In this document: positions 11,030 through 23,003 of the stretch, piece after piece
Position numbering within the stretch: position 1 is the first letter of the stretch
How the letters are laid out: each line of letters starts with the position of its first letter
DNA from: Romanomermis culicivorax
Taxonomy: Eukaryota; Nematoda; Enoplea; Mermithida; Mermithidae
Assembly (NCBI GenBank): GCA_963922205.1
Contig: CAWUHX010000140.1
Span: forward strand, 124,001 to 188,000
Direction: 5' to 3'
Length of the DNA stretch: 64,000 nt
Made by a program: the position numbers and the translations under genes
Notes under the pieces: generated by a model
Seen by the model: the letters and a program-made list of their open reading frames with translations, nothing else
Told to the model about the DNA's origin: nothing
Databases searched by the model: none

Positions 11030-11867
11030 CAGGGTCTTTTTTGCACAGGGCAGGTTGCAATGTGCAATTTGGGAAAAAATTTTCGTTGCACAGGTAAATT
11101 TTTGGTTGCTCACTCTAAAATCGTTAAGCTCTTTAAATTTATCGCAAAAACCATCGCAAACTAGTTTTCTCATATTTCATTCGATCCGCGTCGGTTTTAG
11201 GCATTTAAAACCCAATTTTTTGAATTTTAGAGAGGAAATGAAAAGATTAATTTAACTAAACTATAATAATGTGTTATTAATTATTTCAGGATTTCAGTAT
11301 TCTAGATTTCAGGATTTCAGTATTCTTTCAGTATCTTTCTCTTCACCTTTTATTTCCCAGACAGATGCTTTGATTTCTCAGTGAATTAGATGAATTTTCA
11401 GTCGGACAAACTAAAATTCAAAAACTAGAGAAGTTTCTAGCATTGTCTTACACTCAAAATGTTTTAATCACATGAAAGTCAAAGCTTTCAGGAAGATGGC
11501 AAAAAAGTTTTGAGAAAATGACGGAGAAAAATGTTAATTTTCATCAAATTCATCAAAAAACAATACAGGATCAAATATTTATCAATAATATGTTGATAAC
11601 TAGAAGCTATAAGCACTAACTAGAATGACCTTTTCTAACTGCGCACTAGAATAATATAAAAATTATAAATGAATTTAAACCCGGCACGGAGCACCGGAAA
11701 ATTTTAATTTTTTTCCATTTTAGAACACATAAAAATGCATCTCTGGACAGAAAACCCTATAACCTAATCAAAAGAGCAGTCAGGCCTCAAGTTGCACTGT
11801 GCAACTTGGCAGAAACAATTTGGTCGCACAGCCCAAAATTTGGTTGCTGTGTGCAAAAAAAACCCTG
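11030..11867. mobile_element. hAT-like MITE, word GTTGCACTGTGCAAC
   Basis: The ends CAGGGTCTTTTTTGCACAGG and GTGTGCAAAAAAAACCCTG are flanked by GTGACAGG (11022-11029) and GTGACAAT (11868-11875), 6 of 8 identical. The word GTTGCACTGTGCAAC is seen at about 11793-11807. The interior (about 11540-11770, with CGGCACGGAGCACCGG) matches 56630-56870, where the end words are different. Confidence 0.6.
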
Positions 11868-12759
11868 GTGACAATAAGTATGAAACATGTGTGCAGATTT
11901 TATGCAAAGGAGTTCCCGAATGCCATGAGCCCCTGGATTTTTGAACTGATCTGGATAGCTGCCATCTTGAGGAGTTTGGACCTTAATTGGGAAGAGAACC
12001 GACTTGTAAAAGAATTCCAACAAATTTTCCAGCAAACTATCCAAAAGCATAATGACTTTGAGTTACATGAGAAATCGATGGTTAAGTCCTCTATGATGAC
12101 AAGTGAGAACTCAAAAAGAAATTTTTTTTGTATTGACATTCTTCAACGCTGGAAAATCAATTTTCCGAACATTTATTCCAATAATTAGATTCGAATTTTG
12201 TGTTCAAAAGCCGTAATTTCTAGAATTTTACTTGAAAAACTTTAAATCCAGTAATTTATTTGTAAACTCTCACGCACTTGGCCAAAAATATATGAGTAAG
12301 AAGAGTACAAATTTTCGAAAGATATTTCGATGAAGCTTTTGAACTGATTTTATGTTAGAAAAGAAATAATTGCACCTAAAAGCTTAGAGACTTGATGTAT
12401 TGATCTGTCTCAAAAGGAAAAACTGTGAATCTTCATTAAATATCATGATAAAATATTGAAGGAGATAATACGTTTAAGATGATGAAAAATATAATAGATT
12501 AAGTGATAAATAAGGGTAGGCATGCTGAAAGCCACGCCTGAGCTAGGTAGTACATAGGAATAATAATTTCAAGTTATAACCGGCCTGAAGCGCCAAAAAT
12601 TTTTGAGATCATTACTTTCTAAAATGCGCCAAAATGCATCTTTTCTGTATCCGATCCTCAAAATTTTCTTTCCCAAATGGGGAAAGAGTCCAAAATTTTT
12701 TTCCCTTCGAATTTTTTCCCCAAAAAAGCATGATTTCGGAAAAAAACAGTGATCAGCAT

Positions 12760-14036
12760 CACACGAATGAACAGAGGAAGTTAAGGATTTCTATTCTTCC
12801 ATTACCCATTCACTATCTCAAAGTCTGTTGCAGTGATACAAATATACTATTTGAATAGCATTCACTCGTGTTTGAGACAAATAAAGGTAACTTACTCATT
12901 GGATGAATTGTGGATGAATGTTTGACCTTGTGTTGCTTTCCTCGATGTATTTGACAAAAATCAAGATTTTTCTAGATTATTTTTACAAACTCGTTTTGTG
13001 GTGCTTTAGGACTTTTGGCTTTGGTGAACATTATTTTTTGCATTTAGAAAATGATTAAAACATCATCAGCATGGGAAAATGGGGAAGGTTTTTGCTATCT
13101 GGAGAAGCCATTCAAATTCATTGCTGCTTGCCTAATTTTTGAATTTTAGTTTGCCCCAGTGAAAACACATCAAATTCACTGAAAAAATAGACCCTTCATG
13201 CAGGAAAAAGATACTAACAGTATTCATTTTCCAATGCTATAGAATATCATAATATAAAATTTTCTTTCAGTGCTAAGTGCCCGAGGTACTCATGTCCAAA
13301 GTAAAAAATCTATCTCGCTTTTTTATGTTATAGATCATCTGAACATGATCGCTTTTGATAAATAATTGTGATTGGTAAATTATTGGCTCCAGATATATAA
13401 GATCCAAAATGGAGGTTAAATGTTTGACTTCAAACAATCAAATGGTCAAAAGATCAGTCATCGGCAGTTGCAGTAGAATGTGCTGAAAATGCATTTTCTG
13501 ACATTTTAGAGGCCTCAAAATCAAAATTTTTCAGGGCTAGACACTGAACAAGTTACTCTAGCCAGACTTTTGATTTCTCATCCAAAACTCAAGAAATTCA
13601 ATTTAAAAGTCATGATCTGACACGAAGTGAATGAAATACCAATTAAGTACACTTTTGATCATTTTTCTGATGAAATGGAGCAAATTTATCAATTTTAGAG
13701 TGAGCAACTAAAAATTAATCTGTGCAACTAAATTTTTCCCTAAGTCACAGATCAACCTGGCTTGTGGGAAAAATCCTGATGATTGATTTGAATAATGACT
13801 GATATAATTTGTCAGTCTTTGTGTGTGATTAAGAATGTATTCAAAATGATTGATCTGTTATGTGGGTCTGTACTGTGATTTTGAGGAGTGTTTGTGACTA
13901 AATTTGTTCACAAAACATTTTTTTGCTTCCACATTTATTTACAAACTTTTTAGTTTTGGCTTGTTGAAATTTCTTTGGGCCTGTAAAATTTTGACTTCAG
14001 GAGTCAAATGGCCTGTCGAGAAAAAACAAAAAAAAA
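12760..14036. other. Repeat-derived, no gene
   Basis: This is the interior of the outer 3130-14087 element plus other inserted repeats. The stretch 13540-14041 is repeated in inverted orientation at 58245-58760. It includes the end CCTGGCTTGTGGGAAAAATCCTG (13757-13778 region) and the end GACAGGCC...AAAAAAAAACCCTG (14037-14041). No coding sequence was found. Confidence 0.55.
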
Positions 14037-14224
14037 CCCTGGTGCCATTTTTGTGCCAAAAATCGTGTTTTGACACAAAAAACACTGCCCGGAACTAACT
14101 GGGAATTTTGAAAAAATAATGAAGTTTATACCTGAGCAATGCTGGGCCACCCGAGCCACCAGGTAGCTACGTTTTTGGGTCTGGTAGCTAGGTTGGGGGC
14201 TGTCAGTGCCTCCAGAAAATTGAC

Positions 14225-14325
14225 ACTTCCTGGAGGGAAGGGAAAGACGAAAAAAGATAGGAAAAGGAAAAAGGAGAGAAAGAAAAAAAGGGAAGAGAGG
14301 AGAGAAAGAGGAATAGAGTCAGCCA
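14225..14325 (+). repeat. Purine-rich low-complexity tract
   Basis: The tract is almost only A and G (GGAAAGACGAAAAAAGATAGG and similar). The open frames here are a by-product of composition. Confidence 0.85.
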
Positions 14326-14690
14326 ATAAATCAACCAACTTGAAAAAAAATCAACCACCCAATCAATATGATGAACAACCAACCGATTGACCTGGGAAGT
14401 AACCAACCAATCTGAAAGTCAACCAACCATCTGACCAGGGAACCAACCAACCAACTTGGAAACAACCAACCAAGTGACCTGGAAAGCAACCAGTGGACTG
14501 ATCTGAGAAGCAACCAATCAACTGACCTGGAAAACTACCAACCCATCTGGGAGTCACTTAACCAACTGATGTGGGAAGCAACCAACCAATTTGGGAAACA
14601 ACCAACCAAATGATCTGAAAGCAACCAACAAACTGACCTGGGAAGCAACCAGCCAATTGATCTCGGAAACAATCAACTGCTGTAGTGTGT
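14325..14690 (+). repeat. Degenerate minisatellite, AACCAACCAA-type unit
   Basis: A unit of roughly 20-22 bp (AACCAACCAAxTGACCTGGGAAGC) repeats about 17 times with drift. The same unit recurs at 15205-15690. The two arrays are separated by about 500 bp of unrelated sequence. Confidence 0.85.
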
Positions 14691-15204
14691 TTCCACCGAT
14701 TTTTCAGTATTTTCTAATAGTTTGTCCATTTCATAAAAACCCCGGCAAGTACAACACATCCAACCATGCCCGACCTCGCCCAGCATGACGGTTACTGTAG
14801 AAGATGAATTTATGAATTAGTCAGTGAACTTTTGGTGTCTCGTCTTATGTTATTATTCTTATTTTCACCTGTACATTAGCCGCCTTATTTTTATAATAGT
14901 ATAAATAAATATTTAGTTAGAAAATTGTTTTATTTGTGTCCAAAAGTGTGTTACCTTGTCTGGCTAGATTTAGTCAGGCATTTCTTGGGTAACTAGTATT
15001 CTTGTACTTGACTTCTCACCCCTGAGTGAGGAGTCATTCCAGCTTTTGAGGCAGGTGCAGGGAAACACTGGCATTGAGGTCAATCCCTGGCTTTCTCTCC
15101 TGCACAATTCCTCTTGCTGATTTTACCTTCTTCCTCTGACCCCACCAATCAAGGAGGCAAGATATCGGTGAGAGCACCCCAAGGCCATCTCAATTTTTCA
15201 AATA
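14691..15204. other. Non-coding spacer with possible LINE 5' remnant
   Basis: No gene. At about 15020-15110 a frame reads LSEESFQLLRQ...GNTGIEVNPW, which loosely resembles the GD(V/I)ExNPGP 2A-like motif at the 5' end of some CR1-type LINEs. The final Gly-Pro of that motif is absent, so this is weak. Confidence 0.3.
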
Positions 15205-15690
15205 TAACACAACCAATTTGGGAAACAAACAACCAAGTGATCTGGAAAGCAACCGGCAAACTGATCTGAGAAGCAACCAGCGAATCTCGGAAACATATAA
15301 CCAACAAATTCAGGAATGAACCAAACAAGCAAGTGATTCGAGAAGCAACCAACTAATCTAGGTGTCAACCAACCAACTAATTTGGGAAGCAAACAGACCG
15401 ATTTGTGAAATAGCCAATCAATCTGGGAGTCAAACAACTGAGCAACTTATTTGTGAGGCAACCAACAAGTTTATTAAGCAATCAATCAGTCAATCAGGGA
15501 GTCAGCCAAAAAAAATTCCAGGTAGAACCAAACAATTCATTAGTCAATTTTGACAAACAGCTAATAAAACAAACAAGGGAGTCAGAGGATCAATCAGGGA
15601 GTCAGCCAATCAATCAGGGAGTCAGCCAACCAATCAGGGAGTCGGCCAACCACCCAATCTAAGAAGAACCAATCGTTTTGGGAAAAAACC
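15205..15690 (+). repeat. Second AACCAACCAA-type minisatellite
   Basis: It continues the unit of 14325-14690. The right end (15575-15660) becomes a cleaner 16-bp unit, CAATCAGGGAGTCAGC. Confidence 0.85.
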
Positions 15691-15908
15691 ACCAAGCCAG
15701 TCATGAAGTCAGCAACTATCAAATTTAAGACACTACTGAATAGTTTTGGAGTGAAGTGTTGAATTGGCCAAGGTGGGATGAATAAGAGTGGTATTTTGTA
15801 CATTGCTGTAGACCAATTGTATTCATGGAGCCACCGAAATATACACCTCTGGGACCTTATGCAGCGAGCAAAAAATGGTCATCCTAGGCATGGTAATTAC
15901 CATTATCA

Positions 15909-16070
15909 GGGCCGTGCACAAAGGGAGGGCCGGGGCGGCCCCCCATTGAGACAGCATGCAAACAGTGTATCCCGTAAAATCAACATTTTCTGGGGCTATT
16001 CAGTAAAAAAATGTAGTCTGCCTCCCATGAAAAAATCCTATGCAATTCAAAATCTTTATTTTCGTCCTTA
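15909..16070. mobile_element. CAGGGCCGTGC-type MITE fragment
   Basis: It starts CAGGGCCGTGCACAAAGGGAGG, followed by a stretch (ATCAACATTTTCTGGGGCTATTCAGT, in parts) that is repeated at 59638-59709. There it ends GCGCACGGCCCTG. The 82-bp element at 61891-61972 has the same termini. The right end of this copy is missing. Confidence 0.6.
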
Positions 16071-16319
16071 ATTTACACAAACTACTAACTAATATAACAG
16101 AATGCAAAACAAGCTCGAAAGAGTGCATATAAAAGATCATTGAACATTTTGGAGTGAAAAAGAACTTATGAAATATATTGAAACAACCTTTTTGAAAAAT
16201 GACAACCAATCTAAAGAAATTTGGCCAGGGTAGCAACGTACAAAATTTGCTTTGTCCAGATATGAATTGAAGTTTATATCATTTTTAGAAAAAAAGCGAC
16301 GAAAAAATTGCTACTTATG

Positions 16320-16720
16320 TCGGCAGAACTTATAGACAGGATTTTTTAGCGCGCGTCTCATTAACACTCGTGCTGATGAAAACAAATTTCATCAGCATAG
16401 TTAGCACGGTTGGCAAATGGTATCTGTTGGTCTTAAACTGAGTTTGTCAATTCCTGCAACCTGCTTTCATTGTATTATCCATTCATTTAATCACGCTTGA
16501 TGTTGATACTCTCAAAAGGAACTAGGCTCTCATCTAATTCAAATTAAATTAGCTCATTCTTATTTCTTGCATCTTATGCACTTGGTTAGTTAACCGACTC
16601 AAGAAAATATTCAGTGGTTAGTTTGACAACAAAGCTTTTGGGAATCACTAGTAACGTTTTGTTTCATTAAAAGCTCATATGTTTTCATCACATCTGGAAC
16701 CGCGCTTCAACTTAAATATA
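16320..16720 (+). repeat. Dispersed repeat, copy 1 of 2
   Basis: The sequence from CATTAACACTCGTGCTGATG to TCATCACATCTGGAAC aligns with 17590-17925. Both copies open with a T-run and a GCAC/GTGC word near TTAGCAC. Confidence 0.75.
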
Positions 16721-17559
16721 AAGGTTCTCAATTGATTGTTTCAGGAAACGTACAACTGTGTTTAATATTCACTACTACTGATTTGCGTAAGCTTCAGTAC
16801 ATGTCGAAACAGCTGCTGTCAAACTACTTAAGAAGTGTCCAAGAATTTAGAGTCGAAGCTGATCCAAAGTCGGCCCACAAAAAATGTTTTTTGTTTTTTC
16901 TTTCATAATGCTGCTGCAAAACACATTTTTGCAGCGCATTGTTACTCACATGTATACAAAAAAATTAATGTTACGCAAGGCATCTCTCGTTAGAGTATTA
17001 TGGCTTAGCTGCTTTTTGATCAGAGCGATAAATCTCACTGCATTACTGGCTCTCAGTGGAAATCGTAATTGGAAGCAAACTTTTAAAACGTTTTCTTGAT
17101 CTCCATCAATGATAAAGTTGTAACTATCATCGAGCTGGCAGTGAAATCCTAATTACTCTTCAAAAACCATTCAATATTAATAGTCCGAGAGAGACGATAT
17201 ATAACTGCGGATGCATCAAAACAATTGAATGTTAATTGGGTAATAATGCTGGAAATTCTGAGAACCGCACTTCAGGCAAATCCAGATATTAAATCCGGCG
17301 TGAAGCGCGGCAAAATTCTGATGTCCTAACTAGTGATGTGCGTCGAATATCCGGACGGATATTTTGAAAAACGGATATCCGGATGTGAAAAAATATCCGG
17401 ATATGTCAGGATATTTTCACTGTTCAAAAAAGAAGCAAAGGTTACTGAGAAGTTAGGTGTTACATTATTACACAAAGTTTCAGTAAGAGAACAACAAAAG
17501 GTTCAAATTATATAAGTGTATATACTGTTCATGTACTGTTTACTCAATCATATATTATT

Positions 17560-17930
17560 CACTGCTGGTTTTTTGGCACGAGTCCTATTAGCATTCGTGC
17601 TAATGAAAAAATATTTCAACAGCACAGTTAGCACTGTTGACAAATAATACTTCGTTGGTGTCAAATTAATTTGCGAGTTTATCAATTCTGATAATATGCG
17701 TTTATTGTATTGACTCATGAAATAATGCTTGATATTGGTACTTTTAAAAGGAATAAGACTCTCATTTGATTCTAATTAAATCAGTTCATTCTTACATTAA
17801 GCACTTGATTAGTTGACCGAGAAGTAAATATTCAGTAGTTAGTTGGACGATAATACTTTTAGGAATCGCTAAATTCGCATTCTGTTTCGATAAACGCTTT
17901 ACATCTTTTCATTGTATCTGGAACTATTTG
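17560..17930 (+). repeat. Dispersed repeat, copy 2 of 2, inside hAT element
   Basis: It aligns with 16320-16720. A possible matching right end with the word TTAGCACCGTGCTAA and AAAAAAACCCT lies at about 18453-18478, but no convincing duplication was found. Confidence 0.65.
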
Positions 17931-18033
17931 TGAAAACGGGGATTTTTGACTTTTCGTCACAATTCTGTGATATCCTTAATTTTCTTCTTGAACTTTTTTC
18001 GAAAATTTCTCCTTTTCAGGTCCAAATCACAGA

Positions 18034-18435
18034 AAGTGGGTTAAACGTGGGTAAGAGTAAAAGTAAAATGGCGGGTAAAATCGTAGGTAAAATAAAAGTC
18101 GAGTAAAATCTCGGGTAAAATTGTAGGTAAATAAAACTCGAGTAAAATCTCGGGTTAAAGCCGAGTAAAGTTCGGGTAAAATCGTGGGTAAAATGACGTG
18201 TTAAAGGCAGGTAAAATCGCGATAATTTTTTTTACCATCGATTTTATCCAACTCGAGATTACTGAAAGTGGTTAAAGTAAAAGCCGGGTAAAAAGTTGGT
18301 GAAAAAGACGTGAAAATAACCTGCGATTTTAGCCGAACTTTACTCGGCTTTAACCCGAGATTTTACTCGAGTTTTATTTACCTACGATTTTACCCGCCAT
18401 TTTACTTTTACTCTTACCCACGTTTAACCCACTTT
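18034..18435. repeat. Long imperfect hairpin of GGGTAAAAT units
   Basis: The left arm 18034-18190 (GTGGGTTAAACGTGGGTAAG...) is the reverse complement of the right arm 18316-18435. Both arms are internally repetitive, with units such as CGGGTAAAATCGTAGG. Confidence 0.85.
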
Positions 18436-19194
18436 TTGTAATTTGGGCCGGTCATTAGCACCGTGCTAAAAAAACCCTACTATATACGTTACATCAGATT
18501 TGGCTTACTGAACCAATTTTGAGAATCCTACTGTAAAAGTGTTGTGTAAACGACTTCAACAGTGATTAATGCAGTCCGTCTTCGATTAAGGAGCATAAAA
18601 AAGATTATATAAAGTTCTGTTTACTTTGAAATGCTAAGGAAATTGGACAATTGAAGTTCAAAATGTGGTTTAAAAGTAACTTTTCCTGAAAAGTGGCTAT
18701 GTTCCTAGAAGTCAAATTTTACTGGAGCTGTCGGATCCAACGATTCCGGAGTAAAATCCAGATCGAACAAACACAAGATGCGGGTTCAACATCAACTTCA
18801 GTATGTGGCTGGATCTCCGGAAATTGAAGAAAGACGTAGGAAAAGCAGGTCAATTTTTTAGAATCTATCGACCGAAAAGCTTTTTCACTTTTGACTAAAA
18901 AGAAGAAAAGAATATGTAAAAACTATACTTTTCCTACAGTACTTCCTGAGATATTGCAGTTTAAAAGAAGTAACATATTTTAAGAAAAATCACGGTTAAC
19001 GTAAATATAACACGAAAAGTTATTGCACCTATTGAATATTATTGTAGTAGACCCAGTGTCATTACTGTGTGACTTCTTTTTACCTATGTGCAAAAAACAT
19101 TAAAAATGTCCGGATATACCCGGATATCCAAAGGTGCAAAAAACACGGATATCCGGATATGAAAACTTCTCCGGGGCACATCACTAGATCTAAC

Positions 19195-20340
19195 TTCTAA
19201 CATGAAAATTTGGCTTATCATCCAACAATCCGGCTAATTTTTCAATAGGGACAACTACAGCATAACAATCGTAATCGAAATTCTCTTACTCTTCCGGAAT
19301 TTCCACCTTTCCCGGGTAAATAAGGCAGGTGAATAAAGAAATATAAAAAGATGAAATATAAAAAACATTTTTTTTCGAAAAGCTTTTGATTTGAAAATGA
19401 TACTATGTGTACGCAGGATTTTTTTAGTCATTTTAGGCTGGTTTGAATTCGTATCCATTAAGGAAGTGATTTCCAGAAATGTCATGTTTATCTTGAGTTT
19501 TTTAAATTATATAATGATAGTGACATGTTTTTGCACAGAAAATTCGAACCTGATGCTTATTGTTATAGGTTGTCCTCAAATTGACTGTCCAGCATTTTAA
19601 AATGTCAGAATCTAAAAAAATTTTCGACGCTAGGCGCCAGAAAGATGTAGGAGACAACGGAAGTACTTAAAACAGAAGCTGCATTTTGAATGTCTTATAC
19701 TTTTGTTTCAGAAGAGCATGAGCTCAAGTGCTGTCTTCGAATAAGGTTTCTGCAAAAGTACACGAAATATCGCTGTTTTTGCATACAACAAATTTTTATG
19801 TGTACAAAGATTTTGTGGTCGATCTTTGTAGCCTGTAGGCCTGTATAGGTGAGGCCTGTACCTAAAAAAACTGGTTGGAAATGAAATTTTAAATAGTAAC
19901 TTTTTTGAGCACTATCAACTGATTGAGTATCCATATAATTATATACATACCACGGCATGTTACAAGCCTATTTTTCGATATGCTTCAATTAAAGCTTTAT
20001 GGATCCTAAAAAGGAGCTATTTGGCTCATGATTTTCAAAGCAAAAAAAACTGTATATGTACTTAAAAACCGGGAAAAAGGACGATCTTGTATAACCGGGA
20101 AAACTGGACAAACCCGGAAATTTCGTTTTGGGAAACTGCTGGCCATCCTTAAAAAAGAGTACCATGCCTAAAATGTTTTCCGGAAATTTTTGAGCGCAGA
20201 AGGGGTGTTGGTGGGTCCCAAATTTCAGGGGTGGATGTACCAAAAAATTTTGAAAATTCTCCGAAAAAAAGGTACTTTTTCTTAATTTTTTCGAGTTTGG
20301 GGGGAGGGTTTGGTGTTGGGGGGTCCCCAACCCCCAACCC
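19195..20340. other. Repeat-rich, no gene
   Basis: No exon is recognised. At 20065-20150 it holds an inverted end of the CGGGAAAACC-word repeat seen at 3044-3129. Confidence 0.5.
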
Positions 20341-20499
20341 AATTACAGGTATGGTTGTACCAATCGGCTCAAACTTTTGGGCTGATCGAAGACCAAGTTT
20401 CCTTAATTTTTAGACATTTTATAGGCTGTAAACGCAAAATTATTTCGGCGCTTCTGGCCTACATACTTTTATTTGGCCCGAACGTGAGCAAATTCTCTC

Positions 20500-21435
20500 C
20501 ACTGTTTTTTTCCGCGGAGGCCCTTTCGCTAAAGTAACAAAAAGTCAAAGCGAGTTAATCCTAAATTGCATAGAAACTTGGCTGCTGGCATGTCCGTGCT
20601 TAGCCAAAATGAAGAATCATAGACTGCATTTGAATCATCCTCCCCTCCAGCGCGAGATCTGGGAAAATTTTTGGATAGATGAATCTTTTTAACATTTATT
20701 TCATGATTTTAAATTTTATTTTTCGGGCCTGATAATGTCCAGGCTTGAACAATGTGCGGATGTTTTCAATCAGCTAACCCGCTAAAGAATCTGCTTGAAG
20801 TCAACAATTTTTTATAAATTTAGGCGAAACAGCAAAATTCATGAACAGATTTCCGGAAATTCCTTTTTTTTTAATTTTTTTGGATTTTCGATATTCTAGA
20901 AAGTTGGAAAATGAATCTTTTCAACGTTTATTTACTAGATAAGTGATCTAATTTTGTAGTCAATTAAATAATTTTTCATAGTCGGTCAAAATGCAAAAAA
21001 TTATATTGAAAGTATGCGACTAAATTTGAAAAATCAGACAAGCAACCAAAAGTTTGAATTCTTCAACCACTAATATATGTCACCATCCCAAAATGATGGT
21101 GTTTCAATCATTTGCCAACTGCAAAAAAGTTATGTTCACAAAATTCGAAGATTTGTAAAGACCACAGAAAAATTTTGTGCACTAAATTGGAAAAAATTCT
21201 AAGTGGCAACAACTATTGAATGCAAACGAGTAAGTAAAGTAGACATGCTTATGGTCGCGCCTGAGCTGGATTATAGCATACAAGGATCAAAATAGTTATT
21301 TTGACCTTCTAAAATGCACCACTTTTCCGACTTCAAAATCACAAAAAAATTTCGCCATTTGGCGAAAGGGCCCAAAATTTTTATTGCATTTCTAGATTTT
21401 TTTCGCCAAAACACCGATTTGGCGAAAAAATAGTG
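20500..21435. mobile_element. hAT-like MITE, word CGCCATTTGGCG
   Basis: The left end is CACTGTTTTTTTCCGC and the right end GGCGAAAAAATAGTG. The flanks are ATTCTCTC (20492-20499) and ATTATTTC (21436-21443), 6 of 8 identical. The flanking sequence on both sides is the same repeat family, which supports the insertion. The interior block (21235-21335) is shared with the CCCC-, GTACA- and GCAC-word elements. Confidence 0.65.
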
Positions 21436-21951
21436 ATTATTTCCGAAAAATATTACTTGTACCATCGCAGAAAATTTATAGGTTGTCAATGACTAACAAA
21501 TAGATAGAAATTCTGAACTTCCTCTATTAATTCAATGGGATTCGAATTGGAAACTGAAATTCTCGTTTTTGGTGTTTATTCAAATAAAAAACTTATATTG
21601 TAGACTGGGCACCAGTGTTCCTTTTTTTGTGCACGGACATTTGTGTCATTTGGTACAAAAGGCGCAAAAAGTTTGTGCCATTGGTACAAATGAAATTTCT
21701 CTCTAGAAACATAGGTACTGAAAACTTTGAAAAAGTTATGACAAAAGTTTGATATCGCACTGATTTGAATAAAAATCGCGCCTACCATATTTTTATCCAA
21801 CCACGTCACTGAGATAAGAAAAAATGACCGAGAAAACTGTTCAAGATTCAAAACAAAATGGAATGTCGTGATAATTCAAATATTTCTATAGAATTAGTCT
21901 GGCAGATCATATTTTGCTTTAATTTTCGGGCACGAATTTATGCCTAACAAC

Positions 21952-22331
21952 CATATATGTTACTGGGCCTTGATTTCTGAGGGGCATCGGACGACATTTT
22001 TGGTGCCGCGGGTCACTGATTCCCCAAATTTTAGGGGGAGTGGTCTCTGAAGGATAAAAATTTGATTTTTTCACCAAAAAGTCCGGAAAACAGTTCAGAC
22101 AATAGTAATTTTTATCTTTAAAAACTGTAAAAATGTACTTATGGCGCGGTGCGCCGAAAAAATTGACATTTATGACCATTTTTTGTTCAAAAATTTGCAT
22201 TTTTTATCAAAAAATTGAAATTTTTTATTATTTTTACAATCAAAAGTATGGGGGTCCCTATGGCTGGCCATATGGCCGACGATTTCTGGAGGGAGGGTTC
22301 CTATGGCACTTCGCCCCCAATTACATGTATG
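21952..22331. mobile_element. CATAC-type element with CCATATGGC words
   Basis: The ends CATATATGTTAC and AATTACATGTATG are flanked by CTAACAAC (21944-21951) and CTGACAAC (22332-22339), 7 of 8 identical. Related copies lie at 28938-29327, about 57360-58114 and 60171-60610. Confidence 0.72.
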
Positions 22332-22564
22332 CTGACAACACGACGTAAAGATTGAATTAAGAATGCTTATAATTATCTTCTCTTGAAGAAAACTAAGTCG
22401 AAGGTTGCGTAAATTTTTGGTCGAAAAATTGTCCCAACAATTGCCAATTTTTCTATTTAAGTGTTCCAACAATTTTCAATTTTTCTATTTAATCATACAC
22501 CAAAAATACAAACTTCATTTCCAAATCCCACTGAATGAGCTGAAGAAGTTTAGAATTTTTATTC

Positions 22565-22745
22565 ATCTATCAGTCCAAAGGTCCTCAAGGTCAGATTTTT
22601 CAGGTAGGGGCAAAGTTGAAAATTTGCGGGGGTAGTGTTGCTAAATGACCATTAAGCACTTCATTTTGTCTGGAAAATAGGCAACCAGTGATCAATTTTT
22701 AAGACTTTAGGTAGGTGTAATACCCCCCATACCCCGCTCTATGAG
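22565..22745 (+). repeat. Direct repeat shared with 62565-62720
   Basis: The sequence from GGTCCTCAAGGTCAGATTTT to GGTAATACCCCC appears in both places with about 80-85 percent identity by eye. Confidence 0.75.
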
Positions 22746-23003
22746 GCGGTCTATATCAATCATTGACAACCTGTAAGTTTGCTACAATGATATAAATGAA
22801 ATATTCGAAAGAAATTTACTCGCGTTGGAAACAAATACAATTAAGTCAATATTATACTCAGGAAATTTTGCCTTTTCAGCCCCTAAAATGCCTAAAAATC
22901 GAAAAAATTTATTCGACCACTCTAGCACTCAAAATTTGTTCTGCCATTCCAAATTTGTTCTGTATCAGAAACCACGTTTTGCACAAAAAACACTGGTGGG
23001 CAG

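Larger units (their letters stand above)
7722..12751. mobile_element. hAT-like MITE enlarged by LINE and MITE insertions
   Basis: The ends CACTGTTTTTCCC and GGAAAAAAACAGTG are flanked by a perfect 8-bp duplication ATCAGCAT (7714-7721 and 12752-12759). The outer parts match the 6079-7337 element, with the interior block at 12515-12660. The join between the two halves is broken by a CR1-like LINE (about 7945-10935) and a further MITE (11030-11867). Without these insertions it would be about 1.2 kb. Confidence 0.85.
3130..14087. mobile_element. Outer hAT-like element split by three nested insertions
   Basis: The left end reads CAGTATTTTTTTTGTGCAC and the right end GTGTTTTGACACAAAAAACACTG. Flanking octamers are CCCGGAAA (3122-3129) and CCCGGAAC (14088-14095), matching at 7 of 8. 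Removing the three insertions (3171-5936, 6079-7337, 7722-12751) gives an interior that aligns by eye with the interior of the element at 21613-22995, which supports this assembly. The element-specific word is GTGCCA/TGGCAC. No transposase was seen. The 8-bp duplication and CANTG-type end suggest a hAT-like mover, which is inference. Confidence 0.62.
17331..19186. mobile_element. hAT non-autonomous element, word ATATCCGGATAT
   Basis: The termini TAGTGATGTGC and GCACATCACTA are flanked by GTCCTAAC (17323-17330) and GATCTAAC (19187-19194), 6 of 8 identical. Repeated ATATCCGGATAT words lie inside both ends (17348-17420 and 19108-19165). TAGTGATGT ends with ATCCGGAT words are typical of hAT elements. 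The interior holds other repeats and no transposase. Confidence 0.82.
21613..22995. mobile_element. hAT-like MITE, word GTGCCA/GCACA
   Basis: The ends CAGTGTTCCTTTTTTTGTGC and TTTTGCACAAAAAACACTG are flanked by CTGGGCAC (21605-21612) and GTGGGCAG (22996-23003), 6 of 8 identical. The interior aligns with the reassembled 3130-14087 element. It contains a CATAC-type element (21952-22331) and the repeat at 22565-22745. Confidence 0.6.

Noticed and set aside
14203..14557. Minus-strand open frames rich in Trp and Leu
   Set aside because: Translations of the AACCAACCAA minisatellite and the purine tract.
15020..15110. 2A-like peptide of a CR1-type LINE
   Set aside because: The reading GNTGIEVNPW lacks the essential final Gly-Pro, and no LINE follows.
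14325..15690. CRISPR-like spaced repeats
   Set aside because: Units are contiguous and degenerate, without spacers; the window is animal nuclear DNA.
3044..20150. Single large element from the CAGGGTGGCC end at 3044 to the GGCCATCCTT end near 20140
   Set aside because: The flanking octamers do not match and the two ends may belong to different copies.
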